Assembly (NCBI GenBank): GCA_020881915.1
Contig: JAJFPB010000006.1
Coordinates: 3,658,001 to 3,722,000 of the forward strand
From: Paramyrothecium sp. XJ0827
Taxonomy: Eukaryota; Ascomycota; Sordariomycetes; Hypocreales; Stachybotryaceae
DNA: 64,000 bases
Reading direction: 5' to 3'
In this document: positions 20,482 to 31,434 of the stretch, one piece after another
Layout of the letters: each line of letters opens with the position of its first letter
How positions within the stretch are numbered: the first letter of the stretch is position 1
Made by a program: the position numbers and the translations under genes
Notes under the pieces: model-generated
What the model was told of the DNA's origin: nothing
The model's input: only the letters and a program-made list of their open reading frames with translations
Databases searched by the model: none

Positions 20482-23328
20482 CTACTCCGTCCGCACCAGC
20501 GCATCAAACGCCTGCAACACCATTGCGTCCGACGTCGAACTACTCAACCTTTCGTAGTCGTACATGGCCTCCTCCCAGCGCGCAGCGGTCACCAACTTGC
20601 GGACCTTGGTGTTTGTGGCCCGCATGATGCTCTTGTAGAACCCCAGCCCCGAATAGGCCACGATGCCCACGCCGCCGCTCGACACACGCGTGCCGAGACC
20701 CAGAATCCCTTTGCCGACTCCCTTGATCCCGCCCAGGACGCCCTCCTTGCGGGCGCCTTCATAAGGCTCACGAACCAGACCTTGGAACCCTTCACCAATT
20801 CCGTACGTCAAGTTCTTGCCGGACATGGCCAGGCCCGACTTCCAGTCCTTCACGGGGCCGTGTTCCCGCACTTCGCCGCCATACAACTTGGGCGCGTTGC
20901 GCATGCCTTCGGCCATGGCCAGCGGGAGGTCGAGTAGGAAGCCCTTGGAGAAGTTGTGGAAGAAGCCGCCCACGCCCGAGGCTGCGCCGAGGGCCATGGC
21001 ACCGGCTAAAGCTGCATCGGGATGCCCTTCCTTCTTGTCTACAGGGGACCGAATTTCTGAACCATCCCCCGACTCGTGTAGCGAAGACGCGCTTGAGCCA
21101 GCGTCGTTGCTTGCAGCGGCCCGGCTTGCCTTGGCATGTCGGTATTCCTTCACTGGTTTCCGAACTATGTTGATGCTTGAGTTCGCCATGCCCGCCCAGG
21201 TTCCAAAGGCAGCCGAGACGGTACTGGTTACCGGGTCCCAGCGGGAGTTTTCGATCATGATGGGATTTGACTCGTTACTGCTTCATTTAGCCTTTTGTTC
21301 AGGAAAGACAAACTCTAGACGATCGGGGACAGGCTGATGTCAGACTTACATCTGGAGCTTTTTGGGGTCAATCCTGCAGTGCTCAGCTAGAACCGCTGCA
21401 GCCATATTTGAGAGCAGCAACTTTGTGCCTCTCGTCTTGTAAGTCCACACGGCAGGCTGGTTTTCCAACACGGAGCACCGAAGGTTTGCCAGTGGTAGAT
21501 GTGTGTGGAAGGACTGCACAGCCGATGCGACTCCATTCTCATTCCTCATCATCTGTGAGATTTTCTGTGCAGCCTCTTTCGCCTCCTGAGAGATGCAGAA
21601 TTTCAAGGCACCGGCCAGATTCTGGCTGTTCAGCTGCTTGTACGGGATCGGGCTGGGCCCGGCCTTGGCGGTTGCCACCATTTCACCCCAGAATGGCTGG
21701 CTATCAATGAGTTAATAGTGAACCTGATTGTTGTAATACCTTATGGCGGAAAATGGTAGGTTTTGAGGTGACTTACTCGCCAAAGAAGGGGACAACGGTA
21801 GTCGGCCGTCCAAAGCGCAAACCACAAGCAGCGGTGCCTGCACCTCCGTGATGGACAACCGCCGAGACTTGCTGAAACAGCCATTCGTGCGGACAATCAC
21901 CCAGGTAGAGTACCCGGTCGTCGCTTGCACGGGATCCTCCTAACTTGCTCCAACCTCGTGAGACAATAGCTCTAACGCCAGCCTCTTGGACGGCCTCAAG
22001 GATCGTCTTCGTCACCTCTTCCGGATCCTCGATGACGATACTTCCAAAGCCAATGTAGACAGGCGGCTCACCGTTGCGTAAGAAATTGGCCAGCTCCTCT
22101 GGAGGGTCATACTTGGGAGCTTCGCGGAAGAAGAAGCCGCAAACGTCTGTGTTTAAAGGGTGAGTCAGTAAAGGGCACGTAGGCCATCAGGAGGGCCGAG
22201 GCATACCTAGATGGCTTGGCCAGTCCATCGGTTTCGGCACCAACGCTGGCGACCAGCAGTAGGTGAACGGTATCTTCAACGTTTCTGCTAGCAGAGGGCC
22301 TTCAGAAAACGGGACGGGCTCGAGCTGGAGAGTGGATCGCCAGTCATTGATGATGTCGCCGAGACTAGTCGAGAAATTGGTTAATGAAAAGTTGGGTAAG
22401 GATTATATGAAGTGGAAGATCACTCACCCTTGCCAAGTAAGCCATTCTACCGCGGCGAACGATACCCAGTTTGCTATTTCTCTTTCCTTACTGCCGGCCG
22501 TCAAGCTGAGGCCCTGAATATTGGCGAGCGGATGAGAAAACGACCGCGTGCTGCTCCACGGCATCGTGAACACCAAATGTACAGGAATGTTGAGGGCCTC
22601 CGCGCAGTGTATATGGGCGAAACCAGGCGGATTGGCGATAATGGCGTTGGCGACAAAGGGGCGTCCGGTCTTGGGATCGCGTTCTACGCAGGATTTCCAG
22701 CACCCCACAAGGATGTCTGCGATCATCTTGCGCTTCTTCTGCACGTCTCCCGCCCGCAGGGACTTCATGCTGGGGATGAGGCCGGGGTTCTTGACCATGT
22801 ACGCCATCAGCTCCGACGGATCGCCGCCGATGGGGTAGAACTCCAGGCCTGACGATAGCACGAATGATTCAAAATGCTGGTGCGTGGCGATGCGCACGCG
22901 GTGGCCGTGCTTCTGCAGCTCGTTGCCGAGAGCGATGAAGGGCTGGACATCACCCCGGCTACCGACGACCTGGACCACGATGTTCAGACTCACGGTCCAG
23001 GATGCCGACTTCTTTAGCGTATCGGCGAATCCATCGTAGCTCGGCTCATCTTTTTGTGGATGAGAGCTCTCTTCTCCGGCAGCATCCTCAGGTAACTTGA
23101 AGTCAGGAACAAACCGTGACAGCGTCTTTGCCAGGCGACTGTTCACATCAACATTTACTCTGCCGTCTGGATTTGATATTAGTGGAGTCCTGACAAGAAT
23201 TTAAGGGAAAAAGCATGAAACAAGGTGAGGTTACCTGATATCGTGCCTAATTCTTCTGTCGTGGCTAGCGATGTTTCCGAGTATGGAGGCGGCGGATCTG
23301 AAATTTCTCCTTCCGGGTGTTTACCCAT
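20482..23328 (-). CDS. Sterol glucosyltransferase-like protein (GT28 N-terminal/GT1) with VPS13/ATG2-like C-terminus
   Basis: Six exons (23328-23235, 23166-22428, 22364-22207, 22146-21777, 21700-21350, 21277-20482) give 835 aa. After a Pro-rich leader (DPPPPYSE), [18 protein letters not shown] starts the GT28 N-terminal Rossmann domain, which ends near the [14 protein letters not shown] motif. The C-terminal half of the transferase has [16 protein letters not shown] and the nucleotide-sugar motif [19 protein letters not shown] followed by FFGDQPFWG. These enzymes move glucose from UDP-glucose to a sterol or other lipid at membranes. From about residue 660 the protein changes to a Gly-rich amphipathic region ([20 protein letters not shown], near 738-757), which resembles the ATG2/VPS13 C-terminal membrane-binding motif. 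The acceptor is inferred from family only. Confidence 0.88.
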
Positions 23329-24041
23329 GTTGCAGGTATTTGAATATGGCGAACTGGAATTGATATGGTACGAAATGAGAAGAGAAAAGTGGTAATAGAG
23401 AGAGCTTGATGCGTAGATTTATTGATACGTGGATGTGTTGATGCGTAGATGTGGTATCTTTGAAAGAATAGTTATCGCTGGACGAGATAAAACACGAAAT
23501 GCTGGAGTGACTTATATTAAATGACCACGGAGAATTTGAAGCTTTCTTAAACCCTTCCAGAAGAACGGGACAATGCCAGGGATTTATTTAGATGCAAGGC
23601 CAAGACGGCGGTTTCGGCAGAGCCTGCTCTACCGCTGCTAGTCATGTAATACGCGTATCACCAAGGCTCAAACTTGATCGGCGACGCACTAACGACAGGG
23701 CCTACGGCTAATGAGTAGCGTCAAGCCAGGCATCTAAATTGTTGAATTAAGTTGTATCTAAGAAATAAAGCACAAGCATGAATGGTAGAATACCACGTAG
23801 AGTCTGATATTATGACAAATCCACACGTCCAACACTCCCCAGTCTTCTCTGGAGGCGGTCAACCCCTATTCGGCCTTTGTATCCCGAACTTCTCGTCGTT
23901 CATCAACGCCTACCTCGAGTTCGGTCTCAAAGCAGCCATATACATTGATGCCTGCGCAGGCTACCCGTCTAACCGCGTACTAACGGTTTCAAGGGAACCA
24001 AAGTTCTTTGTGGCGGCTCAACAACGCCTGAAATTACCAAG
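23329..24041. other. Intergenic region with a three-copy 16-bp-spaced repeat
   Basis: 713 bp between the glycosyltransferase start and the first RTA1-like gene. It holds the TTGATRCGTRGAT repeat listed separately. The open frame at 23782-24045 shows no domain. Confidence 0.4.
23406..23450. repeat. Three copies of TTGATRCGTRGAT at 16-bp spacing
   Basis: Copies at 23406-23418, 23422-23434 and 23438-23450, the middle one differing at two positions. They lie 78-122 bp upstream of the glycosyltransferase ATG (minus strand), so they are in its promoter or 5' UTR. They may be a regulator binding site array; no factor can be named. Confidence 0.8.
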
Positions 24042-24969
24042 CTAGCGCCTGATATGTTTGGCTTCTCTATCGTCGTGGGCTGCAAGCTCAACGTCGTGCG
24101 AATCGTGGGAAGCCGGATGGATGGCAAACTGATTGGGGTATTTGAAGAAAAACCACATCATGGTGAATAACATGAGTGCGCCATCAAAGACGTACACATT
24201 CCACTCGTGGTTGAGGAGGTAGCCATTGCTTCCTCCAGCGTACTCGGCGACGCGAACAATGTTTCGGACCATGATGAAGGCGGACGTCATATAGACCATC
24301 CACAGACCGCTGCGCCAGGAGACAAGACCCGCCCGCTTCGACTCCTCGTGCTTGCTGAACTTGACGTGGAACCACGTGGCGGCGACTATGTAGATGGCGA
24401 AAACGACAATCTGGAAGATCAAGCCTCCGACAATGATGTTTGAGCCCATGTTCGGGTTGCTATCGCCATCGCCGCTGCTCGCGCGAACGCGAAGCCCGGC
24501 ACCGCTGGACTGAACAAGGAAGCTGAAGACATCTCCGAACACGAAGATCCTGGTGAGCCATCGAGCAGGAATCAATGAACAATGCTCGCCGTGGACGGAA
24601 CGGATGATTCTCCCGAGTGTCATGTAAAGAGAGGCGGCGAAGAGGATTGGTGCAATGAGTAGGAAAAGACTTTGCAAAATGTAAGGCAGGAGTGTACCGG
24701 TTGAATCGTATGCAATCGCTCGTCCGATATAACCAATGACCTCAACTACATTCGTGTCAGTCACACGCACGAGTCGGGGAAATGTTCGGGTTTTACTTAC
24801 AGACACCGCCAACTACAAACGGCAAGCAGAACCATGTCCTATGCCGGCTTATTTTCCAGGCATGTGCGACAGTCAGACACCCAAAGAGCGCAGCGAATAC
24901 AACGGCCGCGGGCAGCGAGGGGATGTAGTGCCACAGCGGGTAGCCATTGTACAGCTCGAGCGTCGGCAT
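24042..24969 (-). CDS. RTA1-like membrane protein (copy 1)
   Basis: Two exons (24969-24801, 24745-24042), joined by a 55-nt intron, give 290 aa. It has the seven hydrophobic segments expected of the RTA1/lipid-translocating exporter family and the family motifs APILFAASLYMTLGRIIR, WLTRIFVFGDVFSFLVQSSG and AFIMVRNIVRVAEY. Members sit in the plasma membrane and are linked to sterol-drug or sphingoid-base tolerance; transport itself is poorly proven. The intron falls right after the second segment (GGVC-FEVIGYIGR), exactly as in the copy at 26055. The C-tail is His/Asp-rich and charged. Confidence 0.92.
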
Positions 24970-26054
24970 GGCGGTGTTAGTGAATGCTTGTTTCGCCAAG
25001 TCGATTGTAGGATGAGTGCGATGCCGATTTGGAAACGCGCGCCAAGTGATGGACAGGCAGGGGGTGAGCACGAAGAATGAGAGCAGAAATCTGAGGCAAT
25101 GGCACGTTCGAGTTTAAGCATGGACATGCCAAAGATATACTTTTCATTTCTTGCATAAATAGATGACGTGCTGCCAACACGTTTACATTTGTTTCTGCGC
25201 AATCTGAAGCCCATTTACGCGTATGTCAAGGATAAGGGGCGTGGCATCAGCCCTACCGTCTGTGCTTGAACAAGGCTTTCCGTAGTGCCGGCAAGAAGTT
25301 GCCGATGGACTGGGGGTTCTAGAACCGGCAAGCCACCGAGTCAAGAAAGAGAGACCGTAAAAGCTTTCTTCTGTGGCATCACGAACCATTTATATATACA
25401 AAGGCATTTCAAAAGACTTGTAATCTGGTCCAAAATTTGGGAAATCTTTTGAGTATTTTTCTTACAATTGTCTTATAAAACAGTAATGTTGTTCACACAA
25501 AAGTAAAACCAAAGCAACCAATTTTTAGAAACAGCTAACTTACTAGTATGGACTTAGTATCAGTCTTTCGTACTGCCGGCTCTCCGCGGACGACTTGCCG
25601 GCATCAGATGGCGAGAGCCGTTGGGCGTGTGGAATTAGCTTTGAAATTTCACCTCAACTTGGGTACGCGTAACAAGACTGCTCTGTTGAACAAGGTTTGT
25701 TTGAGTAAAACCATACTAGCAATGCATTGGCTGGAGCTGACTTGGCATACGCGTATTGGCAAACTATGGCTAGCCAGACAGCTAGCTCTGCCGGACCGCA
25801 TGAAGTCCCAAGCTACTGAAAGCAGTGGTCTGTTTGACCCACAATACATCGTAAAGCAAACGGCGTTCCCGTAAAAGGGTCCACGAACACGGATGGAAAT
25901 ATATATCTTCTGGTAGAAATCTTAACTGTAGTCATGCTGTACTCATGCAACACCTTCTTTACTTTGATCGCACTTTTTTGCTTACTTCATTCGTAAACTT
26001 TTCCATTCCTTGCTTTGATACACTTATCACTCGCTATTACCAATAACCACAACC
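24970..26054. other. Divergent intergenic region between the two RTA1-like genes
   Basis: 1,085 bp holding both promoters. Around 25400-25520 it is strongly AT-rich. A short palindromic match (TACGCGTATGYCAAG at about 25217 and inverted at about 25740) is too short to call a mobile element. The open frame at 25548-25874 has no domain. Confidence 0.4.
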
Positions 26055-27079
26055 ATGGCTGAACCAGGCACGAAGTTCGTCTTTTATGAATATCATCCTT
26101 CTATGGTCGCGGCCATCGTCTTTATTGCCGGCTTCACTCTCTCTGCCATTCACCATTTATTTCTCATTTTCAAGAAGCGGACGTGGTATTTTATTCCTTT
26201 CCTGTTAGGATGCATATGTGAGTTTTATGGGTCACTGGCCACCCAAAGGAACCAACTAATAAGAAGATGTAGTCGAGGCCGTGGGATTTAGCGGGAGGGC
26301 GCTCTCGTCAAATGAATATCCAGATGTCACTAAGATGCCCTACATCATGCAATCAACAACTCTTCTAATGGGCCCTACGCTCTTCGCCGCATCCATCTAC
26401 ATGGTCTTGGGCCGTCTCATCACTCTACTTGGAGCAGACTCCTACTCTATGATTCGACCAAAGTGGCTCACAAAAGTGTTTGTCCTGGGTGATGTGCTCT
26501 CCTTTTTTGCACAGGGTGGAGGTAAACCAGTCGAATAGGGATACATGCTGAACCAGAGGACTGACTGAACGTGCAGGAGCGGGCATATTGACTCAGGCGA
26601 AAACAAAAGACGAAGTACGACGCGGCGAGAACATCATTATAGGCGGTTTGGGCATCCAAATTCTCTTCTTTGGTTTTTTCATGGTGGTCACTTTCAGCTT
26701 CCACATGCGGATTGCGAAGAATCCGACACCGGTTTCGCTCACCATCCCACGGCCGTGGAAAACCCTTCTCGTCGCACTATACATAAGCAGCGCCCTTATC
26801 ATGGTCCGATCAGTATTCCGAGTCGCAGAATATGTCCTTGGTTCGGACGGCGAGCTCAAAGCCAAGGAGATCTACCTCTATCTACTCGACGCCACGCCCA
26901 TGCTCCTGGTTGCGCTGATGTACAACGTGATGCATCCTGGCAAGACCATTTGCCGCGACCCATACTCCAAGTGCGATTCGACCACAAGTTTGGATGTTTT
27001 GGAAAGGAGGAACCCGGGAGCATATTCCGAGATTCAACCCATAAGAACATATTTCAATGAGCAGCAATCGCAGCGGTAG
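26055..27079 (+). CDS. RTA1-like membrane protein (copy 2)
   Basis: Three exons (26055-26217, 26273-26521, 26577-27079), with two 55-nt introns, give 304 aa. It shows the same order of hydrophobic segments and motifs as copy 1: FEAVGFSGR, GPTLFAASIYMVLGRLI, WLTKVFVLGDVLSFFAQGGG and ALIMVRSVFRVAEYV. The first intron sits at the same codon and phase as in copy 1; the second is absent from copy 1. It diverges from copy 1 across about 1.1 kb, suggesting an old inverted duplication, although sequence identity is moderate. Confidence 0.92.
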
Positions 27080-27325
27080 CTGCTTTCTTCACCGTCTTCG
27101 CCAAGAAAGATACTCCAAAGCTATCGCACACGAACTAGCCACCGACCATTTATTCCACTTTGTCCATAAGATCTCAACACTATTGCATAACAGAAGCAAC
27201 TGGAGCTTACTTGAGAGCACGAGTTTAGGGCAGATCATTCGTTATGATATGAAGTTATATAGGACTTCTTGGTGTTTATTACAATGGTGCCTTCTAGTTA
27301 TGATATAGAAACACAGTTTAATTGT

Positions 27326-29272
27326 CTATCTGTCAGCATTGCCACCGACCTCACTTTCGTCAGAAGCTTCTGGCTCGTGATTCGCGTAGGCCATGTCATA
27401 TTTCCTAAAGAGCAGCCAGAATATCACCGTAAACACAGCCATGGCTCCAGCCAAGCATGAGAACAAGATAACTAGCCAGGGATTCTTGGAAATAGGCCCC
27501 ATTGCTATTCCAAGGGCAGCGCCAGCTGCGGCTGAGATGTTTTGTAGAGCCTGAACCATTGCCTTGAGATTCTTCGGAGCTTCAGAATAAGTGTATTCGT
27601 TGAGAGCAACGAGACCAAGGATCTCTCCAACGGCAAGAAGGAACAAGTAAGGAGTTTGAAGCCAAATGCTAACTCTATTGGGCGTTCTTCGTCCGGACTG
27701 GGTGGGGTCCTCTGGGAGGGCACTAGGACACTCTAAAGGATAGTCATAACATGGGCCGCGCGAGTAGATCAGTTTCTGAAGTCCAGCCGCATACGCGATG
27801 CCGGCAGCGGTGAAAGCGAAGGCCGTGGTCATGCGAAGAACAGGCCCGAATGTGATTTTTCGCTCGCGAAGGAAGCGGAAAAGAACATCCTGAATCAGAG
27901 GGCCCATGATGATGCAAGCTAGAGGGTTGAGCGCTTGAATGGTGTCATTCGAGATGCCCTGAGCACGCATCTGGGCCGCCTGCGATATTATGTTGGTGTT
28001 GGTTTGGTCATAGCATAACCAGAAAATGACGAAGAAGAATATCGCGCGACATCCTTTCAGCCCACGGCTGAGCTCATCAACAAACGCACTGCTCCAGGGC
28101 ACGTCCCTGTTGTGAAGAAGTTTCTGACGTTCTGGGTCTGCCGCAGAGAGGCGAAATCTTGAGCGGCAGGCCACCATGAGGACCTGACCCGCCTGGGGGA
28201 GAACATTTCCTTCTGGTGGCAATTTCACTTTGGAGCAGTTAGTTTGGACCGCTCGGTTTGAGACAAACTGAGCTGCTCACCGAGTCGTTTGTGCCAACAG
28301 ATCACTGGTACAACGGCGACGAGCAGGATACAAGTTGGAAGGAGAAAAGCCACCCAAAAGTCGACATGTCGTTCCAGCAACGTGGTGGGAATGATCGACA
28401 TGGAGGCAATGTTGACCATCCTGCATACAGAGTCAGCTCCTAAACTCGATCAAATAGGCGTTGTAGCCCTGGATGTGGAGTGTGCATTACCAGTAGTACC
28501 CATTGAACACGTATTGGATGGAGAGTTGCCGCTCAGTAACGACCAAAACACCTTTCCTATTTCTCCTGACCATCGGTTTTCGCTCGGGGATCTGATCCGC
28601 TGCGCTTCTGTTAGCAATGGTCCGACAAGAAGAATGGCTAGAGATACCAATAAACGGGTACATGACGGCAGACAGACCACCATGCCCAAGGCCAGTAAGA
28701 ACCATTGTGACCAGAAGGCCCGGCAGCCCGGCACCCTTTTCTAGAGCGCTCGGGATGGACGTCACCACCAACACACCATATCCGACGAGGAGTAGGCTTG
28801 TGTTACCGTCAGTTGAAGTTGAGGAGCTCGAGCGCAATTCTGCCGCACTTACACGAGGCTGATGTGCATGGTCGTATGGCGACCTAGCCAGGCATCGGAA
28901 GCGATCGCAAACGGCGTTGGCGTCAGGTACCGGAAAAATAAACAAGCATTTTGGATGGTTGTTGCTTTGACTTGCCCTAGGCCCAAGGCCCCAGGGAGAA
29001 GGGGATTGCCACGAGGATTTTGAAGGTAATTTTCTGTTCAGTGTAAGCGGGACAATCTTGCTGGGACGGTTCGAGTGTGACGAACGCCAAGTTACTGTAA
29101 TGCCAAATTTCGCTAGATTGGACGCTGCTCCTGTGAATGTCAATAACCATGCTGTCAATGGAATATCGTCGACTTCGTGAACTAGATTCTGAATTTCTTC
29201 CGTGGTTGCCTCTCGAGGTAAATTTTCATCCGCAGCCCTTACGAGAGCTTTTGGGCTGCCCTGAACATCCAT
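27326..29272 (-). CDS. POT/PTR2-family peptide transporter
   Basis: Six exons (29272-29086, 29033-28853, 28796-28648, 28599-28491, 28420-28281, 28227-27326) give 555 aa. The order of hydrophobic segments and motifs fits proton-coupled oligopeptide transporters of fungal PTR2 type: QNYLQNPRG, PGALGLGQ, DAWLGRHTT, ADQIPERKP and NGYYWMVNIAS. The C-terminal half has FWLCYDQTNTNIISQA and PYLFLLAVGEILGLVALNEYTYSEAP. It would import di- and tripeptides at the plasma membrane. Oddly, the proton-coupling ExxERFxYYG motif of helix 1 reads FTGAASNLAKFG (residues 46-57), so coupling may differ. The first donor site (GTTCGT) is weak. It is followed on the same strand by a peptidase gene. Confidence 0.88.
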
Positions 29273-29803
29273 AGCACAAGCAATGTTTTGCTAAATCCAA
29301 GCGCTTGGCAGTCCGAATTCCATAAAGGTTGACGAGAACAAAGCCTTGGGAGCTGGAGAGACTTCAATGTCATGCGAAAGTGCGACCGCACATGAAAAGG
29401 TAGGAAATGAGTGACTGCACCCACGGCATGACCCGGAACGAGGGGAATGAAGGGTGAAAAAGGAGAGGAGGGAAAAGAGAGGAAAAAAGGACCCAACAAC
29501 CAACAATGTAAAGTAATACTGTTAGTCCTGGAGTAAATGGTGCGCAGTTGGCTGCAAGAACAAAACTGGACACGAGTGGCCAAATTGGCTGTCAACTAAC
29601 GAAATGACCGAAACCCCCCAGTTTCTAGCTGAGTGCAGCTGTCGGGACTTCAGAAAAAGCCAAAACCTGATGAGACAGAAACTATGTACTTTCATAAGAA
29701 CAATCGTAAAGGTAATCGCACCAGTTATGCTGAAGCAGCACGCAATGTTGAGACTATGCAACCATGCAGATAAACTAGTGCCAAATTTGACATCCGGCCG
29801 CTT
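29273..29803. other. Intergenic region
   Basis: 531 bp between co-oriented POT and peptidase genes. It holds the POT promoter and the peptidase 3' UTR. A polypurine tract (AAAAAGGAGAGGAGGGAAAAG) lies at about 29457-29490, that is, a pyrimidine tract on the POT coding strand, as in many fungal promoters. Confidence 0.5.
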
Positions 29804-30774
29804 TCACCCGGTCTGGGACGCGTCAAGAAACGCTTGCAAGTGCTCCATATACCGTTTCCGTTGATCTACATGGCTGAAATGTGCAGCATTGTCCAGTGTG
29901 ATCCACTTCACTTTTTCAATGTGATCAAAGAAGGGTTGCATCGCTACATCTTGGGCCTCATCCTGTACTGCATTTACAAGCAGTGTTGGAACCTTTATCT
30001 TGCACAACTCAGGGATAATTGTCCAATTGCGAAGCGAGCCGGTGATAGATAGCTCACTTGGGCCGTACCTGCAAATCAATCGTCAGCGGAAGGAGAGTCC
30101 TAAAAGAACTGGCCTGCAACTAACATTGTGCCATACGTAGTTGCATCAGCAGCAAACCAGTCGAGGGCAGCCTGGACCTCTGGTGCGGGCCAAGGGCGTG
30201 CAAGACTGAGGTGACGCTGATAGAACAGTTCGATTGCAGCGTTATACTCAGGACTTGTGAAGTCCCCTGTCTCTTCGGCCCTATCCAAGACAGCACGTGT
30301 GCATGCTGGCAGTCGGCCGCGTAAGGTGTTAATACCGACGCGCCAAGAATCCATGCTTGCTAAGCTGTTGGATATAATAAGCCGCCGAAGGTTTGTGGCC
30401 GAGCTTGTGACTGCCCATTCTGCTGCGAGCATCCCACCCCAAGAATGACCATAGATGTCGATAGGTCGTATGTCGAGACCAAGATGGTGGAGAAGATTGT
30501 CAAGCTCATCCTTGAACAGGTCCACTGACCAGAAAGCCTCGTCCCCATTTTTCTCAGGCAAATGTGTTGACTTACCGTTTCCGATCTGGTCATAAAAAAC
30601 GAGAGGCACGGAAAGATCTGTCAATGGCAGGAGGTAATCATGACATGCTCCTGGTCCTCCGTGTAGGATGACCAGCGGCGTCCGGTCGCCGTGCACATCA
30701 CCAACTGTTTTGTACCATGTGTAGGCAGGCTCGGAGAGGCCCGAAATGTTGAAGACAACAGTACCTTCAGGCAT
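29804..30774 (-). CDS. Proline iminopeptidase-like alpha/beta hydrolase (S33)
   Basis: Two exons (30774-30125, 30068-29804), joined by a 56-nt intron, give 304 aa. The HGGPG oxyanion motif is at 38-42, the nucleophile Ser111 is in GHSWGG, and the candidate acid and base are Asp253 (VNAVQDEAQD) and His280 (NAAHFSH). The AEWAVTSS and SNSLASMDSW segments fit the cap start of the S33 family. Such enzymes release N-terminal proline from small peptides in the cytosol. No signal peptide is present, which fits an intracellular role after uptake by the neighbouring POT transporter. A plain alpha/beta hydrolase with another substrate cannot be excluded. Confidence 0.9.
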
Positions 30775-31434
30775 TTTCGCCTAACACAACTTTTATGGAC
30801 TTAGCTGAATAGAAGCTGCCGTCAAACGAACGCGGAATTGCCGGCTTTTAAGAAGGCTGCGAGTTCGGTAGGCCCGTTCGTGTTGGCCAACTAACATAAG
30901 TGGGACACTACGGTACTTTTGCGTGTGGCACAAGTGCCCATGACGGGCTAGATCGAAGTTAATGCTTGTATTACTACTACCCCAAATGCATGCAAATTGC
31001 CATGCACGACGAAGCGATTGGTCAATACAGTCATTTGTAACTTTGTTGGTTGGGGACAAAACAACAATCTGGCAAGAGGTAAGACAAACCCTTGTCTGCG
31101 CAGTGACGGTGTGTATGCCGGGAAACAAGATTTTGGACCAGCCAATGCAAGTCAGAAATGCAGTATCCTATCACAATTTACGCTTTCATTGACTCTTGAA
31201 AGCACAGGCAAGCCTGCGAGACAGTGAAGTATTGTACCGCCATGATAGTATGACTCCCTGAAAACCACCTCAGCTGGGGCTTTTTCTCGACACACAATTT
31301 GGAGAGCGTTTGAGGTTGAAAGTTCTTGATTCATGTCCGAAGCATTATTGGTAATAACGCGTTAGAGAATTATTGTATTATTTATGATCCCAGAAAGAAG
31401 GAATCTCTCTACGTCGTTGTCGCTCTATCTTGAA
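30775..31434. other. Intergenic region
   Basis: 660 bp between the peptidase start and the M14 carboxypeptidase end. Nothing beyond expected promoter and 3' UTR sequence was recognised. Confidence 0.4.

Noticed and set aside
25215..25757. Short inverted match TACGCGTATGYCAAG, considered as ends of a MITE
   Set aside because: Only about 15 bp match, the similarity does not extend inward, and no target-site duplication is visible.
25548..25874. 108-codon frame between the RTA1-like genes
   Set aside because: Unremarkable composition, no domain, poor start context, and sits where copy 2's promoter should be.
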